Below are positions 42,056 to 50,698 of a stretch of 64,000 nucleotides of DNA, piece after piece. Made by a program: the position numbers and the translations under genes. The stretch lies in NCBI GenBank assembly GCA_041483675.1, contig JBGPGE010000004.1:19109-83108 (forward strand). The letters run 5' to 3'. Within the stretch, counting starts at the first letter, position 1. Every line of letters starts with the position of its first letter. Source of the stretch: 2-12-FULL-60-19 sp041483675 (GTDB taxonomy: Bacteria; Desulfobacterota; Binatia; UBA9968). Under the pieces are notes generated by a model. It worked only from the letters and a program-made list of their open reading frames with translations, ran no database searches and was not told the DNA's origin.

Positions 42056-42090
42056 TTGAAAGCCGAAGATCGAACGACTAATATGTCGAA

Positions 42091-44241
42091 ATGGAATCTC
42101 GCACCGGTTTTCCTTCTCTGCCCGAGCGGATCAGCGGACTAGGCAAGTTGGCGTTCGACCTCTGGTGGAGCTGGAATCCGGAGGCCCGCGAAGTATTTCA
42201 GCGTCTCAACTACCCCCTCTGGCGGCTAACCGCGCACAATCCCGTGCGCATGCTGCAGATGGTGCCCCGGAAGCGCTTGGAGCAGGTCGCCGGGGAACCC
42301 TCGTTTCTCACCCTATACGATGCCGCGATCGAGGCTCTCGGTCGCGGCGTGACGGCCGAAGATTCTTGGTGGTCGCGGAGCTTTCCGCATCTGCCGAAGC
42401 GTCCGATCGCCTACTTCTCCGCGGAGTTCGCGCTGCACCAATCGCTACCCATTTACGCGGGCGGCCTGGGCGTGCTGGCGGGCGATCTCTGCAAAGAAGC
42501 GAGCGATCTCGGGCTTCCACTCGTCGGCGTGGGGTTTATGTACCCCCACGGCTATTTCCATCAACGGATCTCCTCCGACGGACAGCAGGAGGAAGAATAT
42601 GAGCAGCTGAACTGGGAACATGCGCCGATCGAACCCGCGCTCTCGACCGGAGGCAAGCCTTGTATCCTTGCGGTGCCGCTGGGCAATCGCGCGGTACACG
42701 TTTCTGTCTGGCTTGCCCGCCTGGGCCGGGTGAAGCTCTATCTTCTCGATACCGACCTGGAGGAAAACTCACCGTGGGACCGCGAGCTTTCGGCGCGACT
42801 CTATGGAGGAGATCGTGCGACGCGCGTTCAGCAAGAAATCATTCTGGGCATCGGCGGCGTCCACGCGCTCCGCGCTTTGGGTCAAGATCCCATGATCTGG
42901 CATCTGAACGAAGGACACGCGGCGTTTGTGGTGCTGGAGCGCGTGCGCGAGGTCGTAGAGCGGGGGGAGAGTTTCGAAGCGGCGCTCGATCAAGTCCGCA
43001 GCTCGACGGTGTTTACAACGCACACTCCGGTCGCCGCGGGCCATGACGTGTATCCGCTCGCGATCGTGGAGGCCAACCTGGCCGGCTGCTGGGGAGCGCT
43101 CGGCGATCGCCATGATGATTTTTTGAAACTCGGGACCTATGACGGCGGCGCCGGGCCGATGTTTAACATGACCGCTCTGGCCTTGCGCACCGCCGGCGCC
43201 GTCAATGGAGTGAGCCGGATCCACGGGCAGGTGACGCGCGAGATGTGGGCGCCGATCTGGCCCGGCGTTCCGGACAGCGAGCGTCCGGTCAAGGTGGTGA
43301 CGAACGGCGTTCACGTCTTTACATGGATCGCGCCCGAGATGGCGAAACTTTTCGAACTCCACCTCGGCGGCGACTGGCGAGAGCGCCACGATGAGTCGAG
43401 TTTTTGGGACGAAATCTCCGCCATCCCCGACGAGGAGCTATGGAAGATTCGCCAGGGGCTCAGGAGCGATCTGATCGCGTTTATCCGCGAGCGCACGCGA
43501 CAGCTTTGGATGGAAAAACGGGTGAGCGCCGCTCGGGTGGTGGCAGCCGGGACGCTGCTCGATCCGGCCGCGCTCACGATCGGCTTTGCCCGGCGCTTCA
43601 CCGATTACAAGCGGCCCGATCTTGTCTTTCACGATCCGAAGCGATTATCCCGCATCCTTTTCGCGCTGAGAAGGCCCGTCCAGATCGTGTTCGCCGGGAA
43701 GGCTCATCCGGCGGACGATCGCGGCAAGCAGTATTTGCAGCGCCTTTACAAGCGCGCCGTCGATCCGTCGTTCGGCGGTCGGATCGCCTTCATCGAGGAC
43801 TATGACATGCATGTCGCGCACTTTCTGGTGCAAGGATGCGATGTCTGGCTCAACACGCCGCGGCGGCCGTTCGAGGCCAGCGGGACCAGCGGTATGAAGG
43901 CGTCCATCAACGGCGTGCTCCATCTGAGCTGTGGCGATGGGTGGTGGGCGGAAGGCTACACCGGGTCCAACGGGTGGCTCATCGACGGCGGTGTCACTGA
44001 CGGCGATCCGGCCGCGGTGGATGCGGCGGAAGCGGAAGCCCTCTACCGGCTGCTGGAAGAAGAGGTGGTGCCCGCCTTTTATGAGCGCGACGCCGGCGAT
44101 GTGCCGCGACGCTGGCTCGGAATGGTGAAGGAAGCCATCCGCTCGGTTACGCCGCACTTCAGCGCCCGGCGGATGCTGAAGGAGTATGCGAAAGAAATGT
44201 ATACGCCGACGTTGAATGAGCCGGCGCCAAAAAGACCTTAG
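42091..44241 (+). CDS. glgP: alpha-glucan phosphorylase, GT35
   Basis: 716 residues, the short bacterial/archaeal alpha-glucan-phosphorylase form. The N-terminal domain starts FDLWWSWNPEAREVFQRLNY. RPIAYFSAEFALHQSLPIYA and AGGLGVLAGDLCKEASDLGL mark the glucan-binding half. FARRFTDYKRPDLVFHDPKR and the PLP lysine K603 in ASGTSGMKASINGVLHL mark the catalytic half. It frees glucose 1-phosphate from glycogen or maltodextrin in the cytoplasm. With the GH15 enzyme at 52284 it gives this region two routes of glucan breakdown. Flanked by direct fragments of a cbpM-like gene. Confidence 0.93.
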   Translation: MESRTGFPSLPERISGLGKLAFDLWWSWNPEAREVFQRLNYPLWRLTAHNPVRMLQMVPRKRLEQVAGEPSFLTLYDAAIEALGRGVTAEDSWWSRSFPHLPKRPIAYFSAEFALHQSLPIYAGGLGVLAGDLCKEASDLGLPLVGVGFMYPHGYFHQRISSDGQQEEEYEQLNWEHAPIEPALSTGGKPCILAVPLGNRAVHVSVWLARLGRVKLYLLDTDLEENSPWDRELSARLYGGDRATRVQQEIILGIGGVHALRALGQDPMIWHLNEGHAAFVVLERVREVVERGESFEAALDQVRSSTVFTTHTPVAAGHDVYPLAIVEANLAGCWGALGDRHDDFLKLGTYDGGAGPMFNMTALALRTAGAVNGVSRIHGQVTREMWAPIWPGVPDSERPVKVVTNGVHVFTWIAPEMAKLFELHLGGDWRERHDESSFWDEISAIPDEELWKIRQGLRSDLIAFIRERTRQLWMEKRVSAARVVAAGTLLDPAALTIGFARRFTDYKRPDLVFHDPKRLSRILFALRRPVQIVFAGKAHPADDRGKQYLQRLYKRAVDPSFGGRIAFIEDYDMHVAHFLVQGCDVWLNTPRRPFEASGTSGMKASINGVLHLSCGDGWWAEGYTGSNGWLIDGGVTDGDPAAVDAAEAEALYRLLEEEVVPAFYERDAGDVPRRWLGMVKEAIRSVTPHFSARRMLKEYAKEMYTPTLNEPAPKRP

Positions 44242-44244
44242 GGG

Positions 44245-44345
44245 CGATCATCTCTCCACTCTTCAACTCCTGTCCGAGCATGTGCGGCGATTCGTTGACC
44301 TGACGCTGTATGGCGATCATCTGCTCGCGCATGCGGAGCGCAGGT
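44245..44345 (-). pseudogene. degenerate 3' fragment of a cbpM-like gene, copy 2
   Basis: The minus strand reads RMREQMIAIQRQVNESPHML then GQELKSGEM. It shares MREQMIA(M/I)QR with intact CbpM. It also shares CTTCAACTCCT and TTCGTTGA words with copy 1 at 41970-42055, in the same orientation. So the phosphorylase gene lies between two direct, decayed copies about 2.3 kb apart. Confidence 0.5.
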
Positions 44346-44359
44346 TGACGGCGCGAGCT

Positions 44360-44425
44360 TCACGATTTCGACAGCGCCACTTCGAAAGCGCCGGTGGCAA
44401 ACTGTAAAATCCCCAGGCGCGGCGA
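44360..44425 (-). pseudogene. 3' fragment of a second DUF385 oxidoreductase gene
   Basis: The minus strand reads ASPRLGILQFATGAFEVALS then KS and a stop. The intact gene at 40792-41208 has LGILQFATGAFEV at its C-terminus, so 13 residues are identical. Nothing upstream continues the match. It abuts the second cbpM fragment, which suggests a rearranged junction. Confidence 0.6.
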
Positions 44426-44512
44426 CGCGATCGGGTATGGACTCTCGACGAAATCACTGTATTGTTGAAGAACGGAAAGAAAAAGGGGCTGCTCAACGGC
44501 AAGAGAGGATTT

Positions 44513-44893
44513 ATGAACGAACATAAAAGTTGGAAAATTATTCAAATCATTCCGGCACAGGCAGGTTGGAAATCCGTTCATTGTCGGGAATTGGAAAACA
44601 AGCGAATAGAGATTTCCAATCGGCCGATCATCTGCTGGGCGCTGGTCGAACCTGCCGGAGAGACCGCAGTTATGCGAACGCAAGTGAGAGGCGTCGAGCA
44701 GCAGTCGGATGACTTGGCCGTTGTAGAAGATTTAATCGACACAGAAGAGATCGGGGAAGATGGCGTAGACCGAAATCAGTATTTTCTTGGATACAACGAT
44801 CCGGACGCGCACAGAGAATCCGATTATTGGATCAAGCAAGCCAACGACCGACTTCGAACGGAAAAAGAAAAAAGATTAAAAAAGAAGACTTGA
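44513..44893 (+). CDS. uncharacterised small acidic protein
   Basis: 126 residues from ATG at 44513 with GAGAGGA just upstream; the frame back to 44462 is not needed. MNEHKSWKIIQIIPAQAGWK, ENKRIEISNRPIICWALVEP and MRTQVRGVEQQSDDLAVVED suggest a small beta-rich fold. The C-terminus is helical and charged (RTEKEKRLKKKT). No signal or membrane segment and no family recognised. Lower GC than its neighbours, so it may have been acquired. Confidence 0.65.
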   Translation: MNEHKSWKIIQIIPAQAGWKSVHCRELENKRIEISNRPIICWALVEPAGETAVMRTQVRGVEQQSDDLAVVEDLIDTEEIGEDGVDRNQYFLGYNDPDAHRESDYWIKQANDRLRTEKEKRLKKKT

Positions 44894-44939
44894 CGAAGGA
44901 CGTTGCTTTCGGACGGGAAATCTCGTATCGGAGCGGGCT

Positions 44940-46076
44940 ATGTCCGAAGAGGCGTGGTATCGCGGGATAACGCCGTATCAATGGCGGGTCTTCGTCTGTG
45001 TCCTGCTCGGCTGGGCGCTCGACATCATGGACGGCTATCTCTTCGCCATCATCCTTTTTCCGGCGATGAGCGATATCCTCGGAACGACCGACAGCGGGCT
45101 GATCGGACGCTACGGCGGCATCATCCTCGCCATCTTCATGGTCGGCTGGGCGCTCGGCGGGATTTTCTTCGGCGTGGTCGCGGACCGCTACGGCCGGGCC
45201 AAGACGATGGCGCTTAACATCCTGCTTTATGCCGCCTTCACCGGACTTTCCGGTCTCGCGCAGAGCTGGCCGCAACTCGCGCTCTTCCGCTTCCTGACCG
45301 GCTTGGGCGTCGGCGGGGAATGGGCCGCGGGCGCGGCGTTGCTTGCCGAGAGCTGGCCGGAGCGCTCCAGGACCAAAGCGGCCGGCGTCATGCAAGCGGT
45401 CGGCGGCGTGGGTTTTTTTCTTGCGTCTCTCTTGTACCTGTCCGTCGGCCCGCTGGGTTGGCGGTGGGTCTTCGCCGCCGGCATACTGCCGGCCTTCGTC
45501 GCCTTTTATATCCGCCGGTCGGTGGAGGAACCGGAGCGCTGGGAGAGGGCGCGAAAGCCGGAAACTTCGATATTCAAAATGATCACGCCTGCCGTGCGCG
45601 GGGATCTCCTCGTGGGAATGGCCCTGGCGATCGTCGCCACGTTCGGTTTTCAAGGAGCGATTCAGTGGGTGCCGACCTGGATCTCAGCTATGCTCCACTC
45701 CCAGGGCGTGGAAAGCGTCAGGACGCAAGTGAGCGCCATCACCATCGTCCTCAATAGCGGGGGCATGATCGGGTGTATCTGCTTTCCGCTCGCGGCGGAT
45801 CGTTGGGGAAGAAAGCGCGCGTTTGCCCTCTACTTTTTCGGCGATCTCCTCTCGGTCCAGCTCACTTTCTTATGGGTGCAACAATTTAAGATCGCCTTGC
45901 TGGTCTCGCCCATCATGGGATTTGTTTCCGCCGTCGCCGCGTTTATCACGGGACTGCTCGCTTCCTCCGGCGGCGCCTTCGCCTACGCCATCGGCGCCGT
46001 CGGGTTGGTTTATCTGCTGGGCCTTTTCACGCTGATCTTTGCGCGCGAAACCAAGGGGCAACCCTTGCCGGATTAA
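44940..46076 (+). CDS. MFS importer, sugar/organic-acid type (AAHS/SHS-like)
   Basis: 378 residues, about 11-12 helices. LGWALDIMDGYLFAIILFPA is the helix-1 acidic motif of acid:proton symporters. GVVADRYGRAKTMALNIL is motif A, and RFLTGLGVGGEWAAGAALLA is the classic AAHS/NanT-type helix-4 motif. It is shorter than usual (about 420). Uptake of a small acid or sugar is likely. Convergent with cbpM. Confidence 0.87.
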   Translation: MSEEAWYRGITPYQWRVFVCVLLGWALDIMDGYLFAIILFPAMSDILGTTDSGLIGRYGGIILAIFMVGWALGGIFFGVVADRYGRAKTMALNILLYAAFTGLSGLAQSWPQLALFRFLTGLGVGGEWAAGAALLAESWPERSRTKAAGVMQAVGGVGFFLASLLYLSVGPLGWRWVFAAGILPAFVAFYIRRSVEEPERWERARKPETSIFKMITPAVRGDLLVGMALAIVATFGFQGAIQWVPTWISAMLHSQGVESVRTQVSAITIVLNSGGMIGCICFPLAADRWGRKRAFALYFFGDLLSVQLTFLWVQQFKIALLVSPIMGFVSAVAAFITGLLASSGGAFAYAIGAVGLVYLLGLFTLIFARETKGQPLPD

Positions 46077-46100
46077 CCGGCGGGATAGCAGTTCGTCTCT

Positions 46101-46394
46101 CTATCTCTTCATCTCTTTTCCAAGCAACCGCAGCAGCTCGCCAAACCGGCGCTGCATGGCGATCATCTGCTCGCGCATGTGGAGGGCCACCTCCGCGCCC
46201 TCTAAATTCAGTCCCATCTCTTCGATGAGGAGCCGCGCCACGCGAATGCGGTCCACCTGTTCCAGGGGATAGAGCTTGCGGCTTCGCCGGGTGACCGGTG
46301 AGATCAGGCTTTCCCGCTCCAGCCGCAGGATGAACGTTTCGTCCACGCCGCAGATTTTAACGACCTCCGTTATTCGCAGATATTTCCGCGCCAT
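46101..46394 (-). CDS. cbpM: chaperone modulator CbpM (MerR-like)
   Basis: 97 residues. MARKYLRITEVVKICGVDET is a MerR-type helix-turn-helix. VTRRSRKLYPLEQVDRIRVA and the C-terminal coiled coil (VALHMREQMIAMQRRFGELL) fit CbpM, which binds the J domain of CbpA and inhibits it. Located 15 bases after cbpA in the same operon, as in E. coli. Fragments of its 3' end recur at 41970 and 44245. Confidence 0.88.
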   Translation of the reverse strand: MARKYLRITEVVKICGVDETFILRLERESLISPVTRRSRKLYPLEQVDRIRVARLLIEEMGLNLEGAEVALHMREQMIAMQRRFGELLRLLGKEMKR

Positions 46395-46409
46395 CGCTTC
46401 GCTCCCGCG

Positions 46410-47357
46410 CTACAGCCGCACGTTTTTGCGCACGTCTTCGGTATAGGCTTCGTCGATTTTCTCGACGGCTTCGCGCGACGCGCCGCCTTTCGGCACGCGG
46501 ATCATCAGTTGAAGGTATAAATCGCCCGCCGGGGAGTTTCCGTGCGCCGGGACTCCCTTGCCTCTGACGCGAAGCCGCTGGCCGCTCTGGGCGCCGGCTG
46601 GAATTTTCACCTTGACGGCGCCGGCGGGCGTCGGCACTTCCACCGTCGCCCCGCGGACGGCCTCGCCAACGGTGATCGGCAGCTCCATCGTCAGATCTCT
46701 TCCCGATCGCGTGAGCAGCGGATGGGCGTGGATGCGCGGCGAGATGTACAGGTCGCCAGCCGGCCCGCCTCGAATACCGGCCTCGCCTTTCCCAGGAATC
46801 CGAATTCGTCTTCCAGGCTCCGCTCCGGGCGGAATGTTCACCCGAATCGTTTCGGGCCACAGCGCGCCCGAGCCGTCGGGACGCTGCAGCGTCAGCCCCG
46901 TCTGAAAGCCGCGCACCGCGTCGAGAAAGTCGATATCCATCGCCGCTTCGATGTCCGCTCCCCGCATCGGTCCCGATCGCGCGCTGCGGGCGCCGCCGAA
47001 AAACCCCCCCAGGCCGGCAAACAGGTCGCCCAGATCGTCCATATCGAATTGCTGCGCAGCGCCGCCCCCGGCGCGGGCCGACTGCTCCTGCCACCGCCGG
47101 TAGCCCCGCGCCTTTCCAGGATCGAAGCCCGAAGCGAGCCCGGCCTCGCCGAACTCGTCGTAAATTTTGCGCTTCTCCGGATCGCTCAGGACGTCGTTGG
47201 CGACGGAGATTTCTTTGAACCGGTTTTCGGCCTCTTTGTTCCCAGGGTTGATGTCGGGATGGTGCTTGCGGGCGAGCTTGCGGTAAGCCTTGCGGATTTC
47301 CTCCGGCGAAGCGCTCCGCCCCATGCCGAGAATCTTATAGTAATCGCGTTCAGCCAC
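46410..47357 (-). CDS. cbpA: DnaJ-type co-chaperone CbpA
   Basis: 315 residues. The J domain has MAERDYYKILGMGRSASPEE and the HPD motif in ARKHHPDINPGN. A Gly/Arg-rich link with a Phe- and Gly-rich part (LFAGLGGFFGGARSARSG) follows. Two C-terminal substrate-binding barrels come next (RVNIPPGAEPGRRIRIPGKG and KVKIPAGAQSGQRLRVRGKG). There are no CxxCxGxG zinc repeats, which separates it from DnaJ. It stimulates DnaK. Confidence 0.92.
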   Translation of the reverse strand: MAERDYYKILGMGRSASPEEIRKAYRKLARKHHPDINPGNKEAENRFKEISVANDVLSDPEKRKIYDEFGEAGLASGFDPGKARGYRRWQEQSARAGGGAAQQFDMDDLGDLFAGLGGFFGGARSARSGPMRGADIEAAMDIDFLDAVRGFQTGLTLQRPDGSGALWPETIRVNIPPGAEPGRRIRIPGKGEAGIRGGPAGDLYISPRIHAHPLLTRSGRDLTMELPITVGEAVRGATVEVPTPAGAVKVKIPAGAQSGQRLRVRGKGVPAHGNSPAGDLYLQLMIRVPKGGASREAVEKIDEAYTEDVRKNVRL

Positions 47358-47506
47358 GGTAAACGTAGAATAGCGCCGGTGCGCGGAGTTGCAAGAGGAA
47401 ACGGCAGCGGCTGGAGACCTGCGCGCTTGAAGGATTCGAAAAAGTCGCGTAGGAAATTAGAGACCGCACGTATTTTGTCCGATTCGATAACTTCGAGCGA
47501 TCACCT

Positions 47507-48763
47507 GTGACAGTAGATATTTCGCCAAAGGCGTCCGCCGACGCGGGCCATTCCTCTTCGTCGCCGCTTCAGCAGCGGGACTTTCGCCTCTTCTGGACCG
47601 GGTTGGTCCTGTCGGGAATCGGCAGCCAGTTCACCACCGTCGCGATGGCGTGGCAGATCTACGAACTCACCAATTCGGCGTTCCAGATCGGCCTCCTGGG
47701 GTTGGCGCGCGCGATCCCGCAGGCCGTCATGCTGCTCGTCGGCGGGCTGCTGGCGGACGCGATGAACCGGCGCAAGCTGATGGTCTGCACGCAGATGAGC
47801 CTGTTTTTCATCTCCAGCGCGCTGGCCCTGTTGACGCTGGCGGGGCACGGCTCCGCGTCGATGCTCTACGTCGCGACGATCCTCCTGGCGCTCGTCGCCT
47901 CGCTGGAATCGCCGGCGCGCCATGCGCTCGTTCCAAACCTGGTGCCGCGCGAGCAGCTGGCGAAGGCCTTGGCCCTCAACAGCTCCCAACGCTACGTGGC
48001 GGTTATCGCCGGCCCCTCTTTGGCCGGCCTCGTGCTGGCCGTCTCCGGTCCCGCCGCATGTTACGCGATCGACGCGCTCTCCTGGCTGGTGATGCTGTGG
48101 TCGCTGTCGCGCATTCGGACCCGCGTCTCGGAAGGGGGAGGGTGGGGGAGGGTTTCGTTCGGCGCGCTCAGCCAGGGGCTGAGTTTTGTGCGCGGCCACG
48201 CGATTATTTTTCCGCTCATGGCGATGGATTTCTGCGCGAATTTCTTCGGCTCGGCCAAAGCGCTGCTGCCGATCTTTGCCCGCGATATTCTCTCGGTCGG
48301 CCCGCAAGGTCTCGGGATGCTGTATTCCGCGAGCGCCGTCGGCTCTCTGCTCTCCGCCGCAGCGTTGAGCCGCTTCGGGCCGGTCAGCCGGGGCGGCTTG
48401 TGGATCTTCAGCGGCGTCGGAGTTTACGGCCTCTCGACGGCGCTGTTCGCCGGCTCGCGGACATTCTGGCTCTCCGCGGCGCTGCTGGCGCTCGCGGGCG
48501 CCGGCGATACGATCAGCGCGATCATGCGCGGCACGATCAATCAGCTGGTGACGCCCGACGAGCTGCGCGGCCGGATGATCTCGATCAACAGCGTGTTCAC
48601 CAACAGCGGCCCGGCGCTCGGCCAGTTCGAGTCCGGCGTGGTCGCCGCCTGGCTCGGCGCCGAGCTATCGGCGCTGACCGGCGGCTTGGCGACGCTGGTT
48701 ATGCTGACCCTGGTCGTCGCTTATTTTCCGGCGGTGCGGCGGTATCGGGTAGGTAGAAGATAG
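47507..48763 (+). CDS. MFS exporter, EntS/MFS_3 type (third member)
   Basis: 418 residues, twelve helices. QQRDFRLFWTGLVLSGIGSQ, ADAMNRRKLMVCTQMSLFFI and SLESPARHALVPNLVPREQL place it with the 26008 and 33674 exporters but more distantly. Divergent from cbpA with 149 bases between starts. GTG at 47507 is the likely start. Export of a small toxic compound or siderophore is the family norm. Confidence 0.88.
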   Translation: MTVDISPKASADAGHSSSSPLQQRDFRLFWTGLVLSGIGSQFTTVAMAWQIYELTNSAFQIGLLGLARAIPQAVMLLVGGLLADAMNRRKLMVCTQMSLFFISSALALLTLAGHGSASMLYVATILLALVASLESPARHALVPNLVPREQLAKALALNSSQRYVAVIAGPSLAGLVLAVSGPAACYAIDALSWLVMLWSLSRIRTRVSEGGGWGRVSFGALSQGLSFVRGHAIIFPLMAMDFCANFFGSAKALLPIFARDILSVGPQGLGMLYSASAVGSLLSAAALSRFGPVSRGGLWIFSGVGVYGLSTALFAGSRTFWLSAALLALAGAGDTISAIMRGTINQLVTPDELRGRMISINSVFTNSGPALGQFESGVVAAWLGAELSALTGGLATLVMLTLVVAYFPAVRRYRVGRR

Positions 48764-48860
48764 GAGGCAGAAGGCAGAAGGCAGGAGGTAGAAGGCAAGA
48801 ACCGGACCAGTCGTTCGCCACTCGTCCGACGAGATACGAAACACCAGATACGAAGAACGA
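48763..48860 (+). repeat. low-complexity AGAAGGC / ATACGA repeats
   Basis: Tandem words AGGAGGCAGAAGGCAGAAGG and GGAGGTAGAAGGCAAGAACC are followed by ACGAGATACGAAACACCAGA. They fill most of the gap between two convergent genes. No hairpin with a T-run was found. Confidence 0.5.
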
Positions 48861-48887
48861 AATGCAGGATGCGAATCCTAAGCGCGG

Positions 48888-50660
48888 TTATTTGACTGGT
48901 GATGGCCGCTGTTCGCGGGATTCCACGACCAGATCGTACAGCGCCTGGCGCGCTTCTTCATCCACCACGTTCGGCGAGGTGCCGACCTTGGCTGCGACCT
49001 CATGCTGGTTGAAGATAAACGCGGTCCAGACCTCCGGGGGATACGATTCCAGGGGTAACGCGAAGGGCCGGTGAGCGGCGCCGTCGGCGGCGGCGACGTG
49101 GTGGCTCTGCGGTCCGCTCCCGCGGACGCTGTGGCAGTAGACGCAACCGTTACGGAAGGTCAGCGCCTCGTAGAGTTCTTTATCCAGCTTGCGAAACGGT
49201 GCGAGCGGATCCTCAGCGGCGAGCCGGAAGCTGTCCTCGGTCAGGCCATAGTGCGAGATCTGCGGTCTCAATTCCGCAGGGGGCTCTTCCAGGAAGTGGA
49301 TGAAAGCTCCCACGGGCCGCGCCATCATCGGCGCCGGCGGGCTGTCCTTCCACGAATATTCCCGCAGCGGCTGATAGAACGTGCCCAGTCGAAACAGATT
49401 TTTCTCATCGTCAATGCCGACGACGAGGAGCGGTTTGTAGGGCGCGATCTGCCGCCTTTCCCAGAATGTTTTTTCGTTGCGGACGTTGGTCAGGGTAAGA
49501 TAGTCGCCGCGGCCGATTTTCTCCGGCGGCAGAGACTCTAAATAGTCGAGAAGGTCGAGCGCGTAATATTTTTCAAGCGGCCATTCGAGCAATTCGTGTT
49601 TCGCCCCGACATAGATCGGCAGCAGCATGCCGACAAACCGCGCATCCACCGGGTAGGCGCGAATGCCCGCCCCGTTCCGCCAGAACGGCAGAGTGGAAAA
49701 CGGCGGCTCAATCCATCGCTGCTTGGCTTCGAGGAGCGCGGCGAAGTCCTGGGGCAGCGGCTCGATCTTGAGAAAATCGAGCACCAGATCCCGGACGATG
49801 TTCTGCAGGCCGCCCAACCGGACGATCGAAAAATGGTCGGAGCCGGGTATGACGAGCTGGCGTACGGTCGAATGGCCCGTCCCGCGCAACGAATCGGCAA
49901 GTCTCTTGGCGTCGACGGGAAAGCCCGGGAAGTCGCTCTCGGCGGCTAGAATAAGGAACGGCGGAGCGGAAGGGCCGGCGTGGCTCCTCGGGGAGGCGGC
50001 TTTCAAGCCGTCCGGATGGTCGCCGAACGTCTGCCGGACGGCTTGTCGCTGCTGTTCAGCGGTTTCCTCCGTCGGTTGAAGATTGTAAATCCCGCTGAGG
50101 GCGATGACTCCCGCCAGCGATTGCGGGCTGATGTGATGAACGCTCAGGTAGCCGGAGTCCAGCGCGACCAGCGCCGCAAGGTGTGCGCCCGCGGAATGGC
50201 CGGCAACAAAGAGCCGCCGGCCGTCATACCCGTATTGCTTGCTCTCGCGCGCGAGATAGGCGACCGCGGCGGCCACATCCTCAGCTTGCGCGGGGTGACG
50301 GTGAGCGGGCGCCAGGCGATAGCGGACCAGGGCGACGGCGACCCCGTGCGGCGCCAGCGCTTCGGCCAAATTCGGCCCGATCCGATACTTATCATCGGAA
50401 AGCGTCCAGAATCCGCCGTGGATAAAGATCACCAACGGCGGCAAGGCTTTGGATCCCTGCGGCAAATATAAATCGAGCGTTTGGCGTGGATCGATCTTCT
50501 TTCCGGCCGGCTTGCCATAGGGAATGTTGCGGATGACGCGCGGCTCGGAGGCCGGCGGAGGCTGGGCCGGGGTTGCGGCCGGGGTTGGAAATCCCAGACA
50601 GGAGAGAATCCAAACGGCCAGGCCGAGCACGGGGACGGTGACGTGTGGACGAAGATGCAT
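48888..50660 (-). CDS. alpha/beta-hydrolase (esterase) fused to a C-terminal monohaem cytochrome c domain
   Basis: 590 residues from ATG at 50660. The frame is open to 51347, but that part is a shadow of the MFS gene. The N-terminus MHLRPHVTVPVLGLAVWILS then CLG is a signal, perhaps a lipobox. The esterase domain (about 45-310) has the oxyanion motif FIHGGFW (81-83) and S156 in AGHSAG; a His near GSDHFS completes the triad. A link of about 190 residues follows. The haem site is CVYCH (C506, C509, H510). No clear distal Met lies after it. The protein is periplasmic; a hydrolase that feeds or senses an electron chain is the inference. Confidence 0.85.
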   Translation of the reverse strand: MHLRPHVTVPVLGLAVWILSCLGFPTPAATPAQPPPASEPRVIRNIPYGKPAGKKIDPRQTLDLYLPQGSKALPPLVIFIHGGFWTLSDDKYRIGPNLAEALAPHGVAVALVRYRLAPAHRHPAQAEDVAAAVAYLARESKQYGYDGRRLFVAGHSAGAHLAALVALDSGYLSVHHISPQSLAGVIALSGIYNLQPTEETAEQQRQAVRQTFGDHPDGLKAASPRSHAGPSAPPFLILAAESDFPGFPVDAKRLADSLRGTGHSTVRQLVIPGSDHFSIVRLGGLQNIVRDLVLDFLKIEPLPQDFAALLEAKQRWIEPPFSTLPFWRNGAGIRAYPVDARFVGMLLPIYVGAKHELLEWPLEKYYALDLLDYLESLPPEKIGRGDYLTLTNVRNEKTFWERRQIAPYKPLLVVGIDDEKNLFRLGTFYQPLREYSWKDSPPAPMMARPVGAFIHFLEEPPAELRPQISHYGLTEDSFRLAAEDPLAPFRKLDKELYEALTFRNGCVYCHSVRGSGPQSHHVAAADGAAHRPFALPLESYPPEVWTAFIFNQHEVAAKVGTSPNVVDEEARQALYDLVVESREQRPSPVK

Positions 50661-50698
50661 GATGCCGAATAATAAAAGAGATTGCCCCGGGCCGCAAC

